A stretch of 5,803 bases of DNA, taken from contig CAZBJW010000265.1 of assembly GCA_964492135.1 (NCBI GenBank), positions 1 to 5,803 of the forward strand, read 5' to 3'. The notes under the pieces were generated by a model. The model worked only from the letters and a program-made list of their open reading frames with translations. It did no database searches and was not told where the DNA came from. The translations under genes were made by a program, and so were the position numbers. This document shows, piece by piece, positions 5,389 to 5,803 of this stretch. Numbering within the stretch: position 1 is the stretch's first letter; every line of letters starts with the position of its first letter. The stretch is from CAYGAW01 sp964492135 (GTDB lineage: Bacteria > Chloroflexota > Anaerolineae > UBA7937 > B3-Chlor).

Positions 5389-5803
5389 TCAGCGTCTGAG
5401 CCTACCGAGGCGAGCTGCCACCAACTCCTTGACGTCGCGGAGCAGTAGCTCCAGTTCGCGTTCCAAACCTTGATACACATCGCGGGCATCCTGCTCCGCC
5501 CGTTCGAGGACCCGCGCTGCCTCCTGCTCCGCCGCTCCTAGCACCTCCTGGGATCGAACCTCGGCCATCTTCACCAGTTGGCTCTGGTCCAGAATCAGAG
5601 CGGCCTCACGCTCCGCCCGTTTTCTGATGCCCTCAGCTTCTATCTCTGCCCTCTCCAGCACCTCACCTTCTGCTGAAAGGACCTGCTTAGCCTGCGACAT
5701 CTCCCGTGGCCAGTTGGCACGAATAACCTGGAGGGTATCCAGGCACTGCTCCCGATCGACGATCGCCTTTGAGGTCAACGGGACCTTGATACCGGAACAG
5801 ATC
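5389..5803 (-). CDS. Coiled-coil DivIVA/AtpF-like cytoplasmic protein, 5' end outside window
   Basis: The frame is open to the right edge, so the gene is partial at its N-terminus. The visible part is about 138 residues and ends with TGA. A TTG at 5778 could be read as a start, but eight more in-frame codons precede it, reading ICSGIKVP. The residues around that point (KVPLTSKAIVDREQCLD) look like the interior of a small Chloroflexota protein family I recall, in which a short leader precedes a V/I-P-L-T-S-K motif. After this comes a long, charged Ala/Glu/Arg-rich helix with heptad-like spacing, broken only slightly near LDQSQLVKMAEVRSQEV, and a Leu-rich C-terminal helix (LERELELLLRDVKELV). 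Such proteins are often annotated as DivIVA-like or F0 subunit b-like. No catalytic motif and no membrane segment is visible. Placement just before mraZ fits a scaffold role in division or envelope growth, but that is inference. Coiled coils attract false family matches. Confidence 0.75.
   Translation of the reverse strand, partial: ICSGIKVPLTSKAIVDREQCLDTLQVIRANWPREMSQAKQVLSAEGEVLERAEIEAEGIRKRAEREAALILDQSQLVKMAEVRSQEVLGAAEQEAARVLERAEQDARDVYQGLERELELLLRDVKELVAARLGRLRR

Noticed and set aside
1..5803. tRNA, rRNA, CRISPR array, insertion sequence or intrinsic terminator
   Set aside because: None seen. Coding sequence fills essentially the whole window, and I found no hairpin plus T-run in the short gaps, no regular spacer arrays and no transposase motifs.

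Overview
The window is a solid block of six genes, all on the minus strand and reading from the right edge to the left. It looks like part of one operon. No gap between genes is longer than about 30 bases, two junctions overlap or nearly touch, and no promoter or terminator is visible inside. The DNA is moderately GC-rich. The Pro/Thr-rich linkers, the LysM and CARDB wall modules, and a coiled-coil protein of a type I recall from Chloroflexota suggest a member of Chloroflexota. That assignment is inference from protein style, not from a marker gene.

The layout in transcription order is as follows. (1) 5803-5389: the C-terminal part of a cytoplasmic DivIVA/AtpF-like coiled-coil protein, cut by the window edge. 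(2) 5359-4886: an MraZ-family protein, normally the DNA-binding regulator at the head of the division and cell wall (dcw) cluster. (3) 4884-2257: a large exported N-acetylmuramoyl-L-alanine amidase of the PGRP type, with Ig-like modules, a Pro/Thr linker and a CARDB domain. (4) 2204-1056: an FtsZ-family tubulin homologue with a complete GTP-binding pocket and a C-terminal partner-binding peptide. (5) 1063-827: a 78-residue basic protein of unknown function. (6) 804-1: an exported protein with three LysM domains, cut by the left edge.

The theme is cell division and peptidoglycan: a regulator, a cytoplasmic filament protein, a wall hydrolase and a wall-binding protein appear to be made together. 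The usual dcw genes (rsmH/mraW, ftsL, ftsI, mur genes, ftsQ, ftsA) are absent between mraZ and ftsZ.

The main point of interest is that both recognisable division proteins have lost signature residues. The FtsZ T7 loop has Asn and His where the two catalytic aspartates should be. The MraZ has lost the Asp and Arg of both of its DxxxR motifs. Either this is a second, repurposed MraZ/FtsZ module with its own amidase and LysM partner, or it is the organism's only copy and its division chemistry is unusual. The window alone cannot decide between these.
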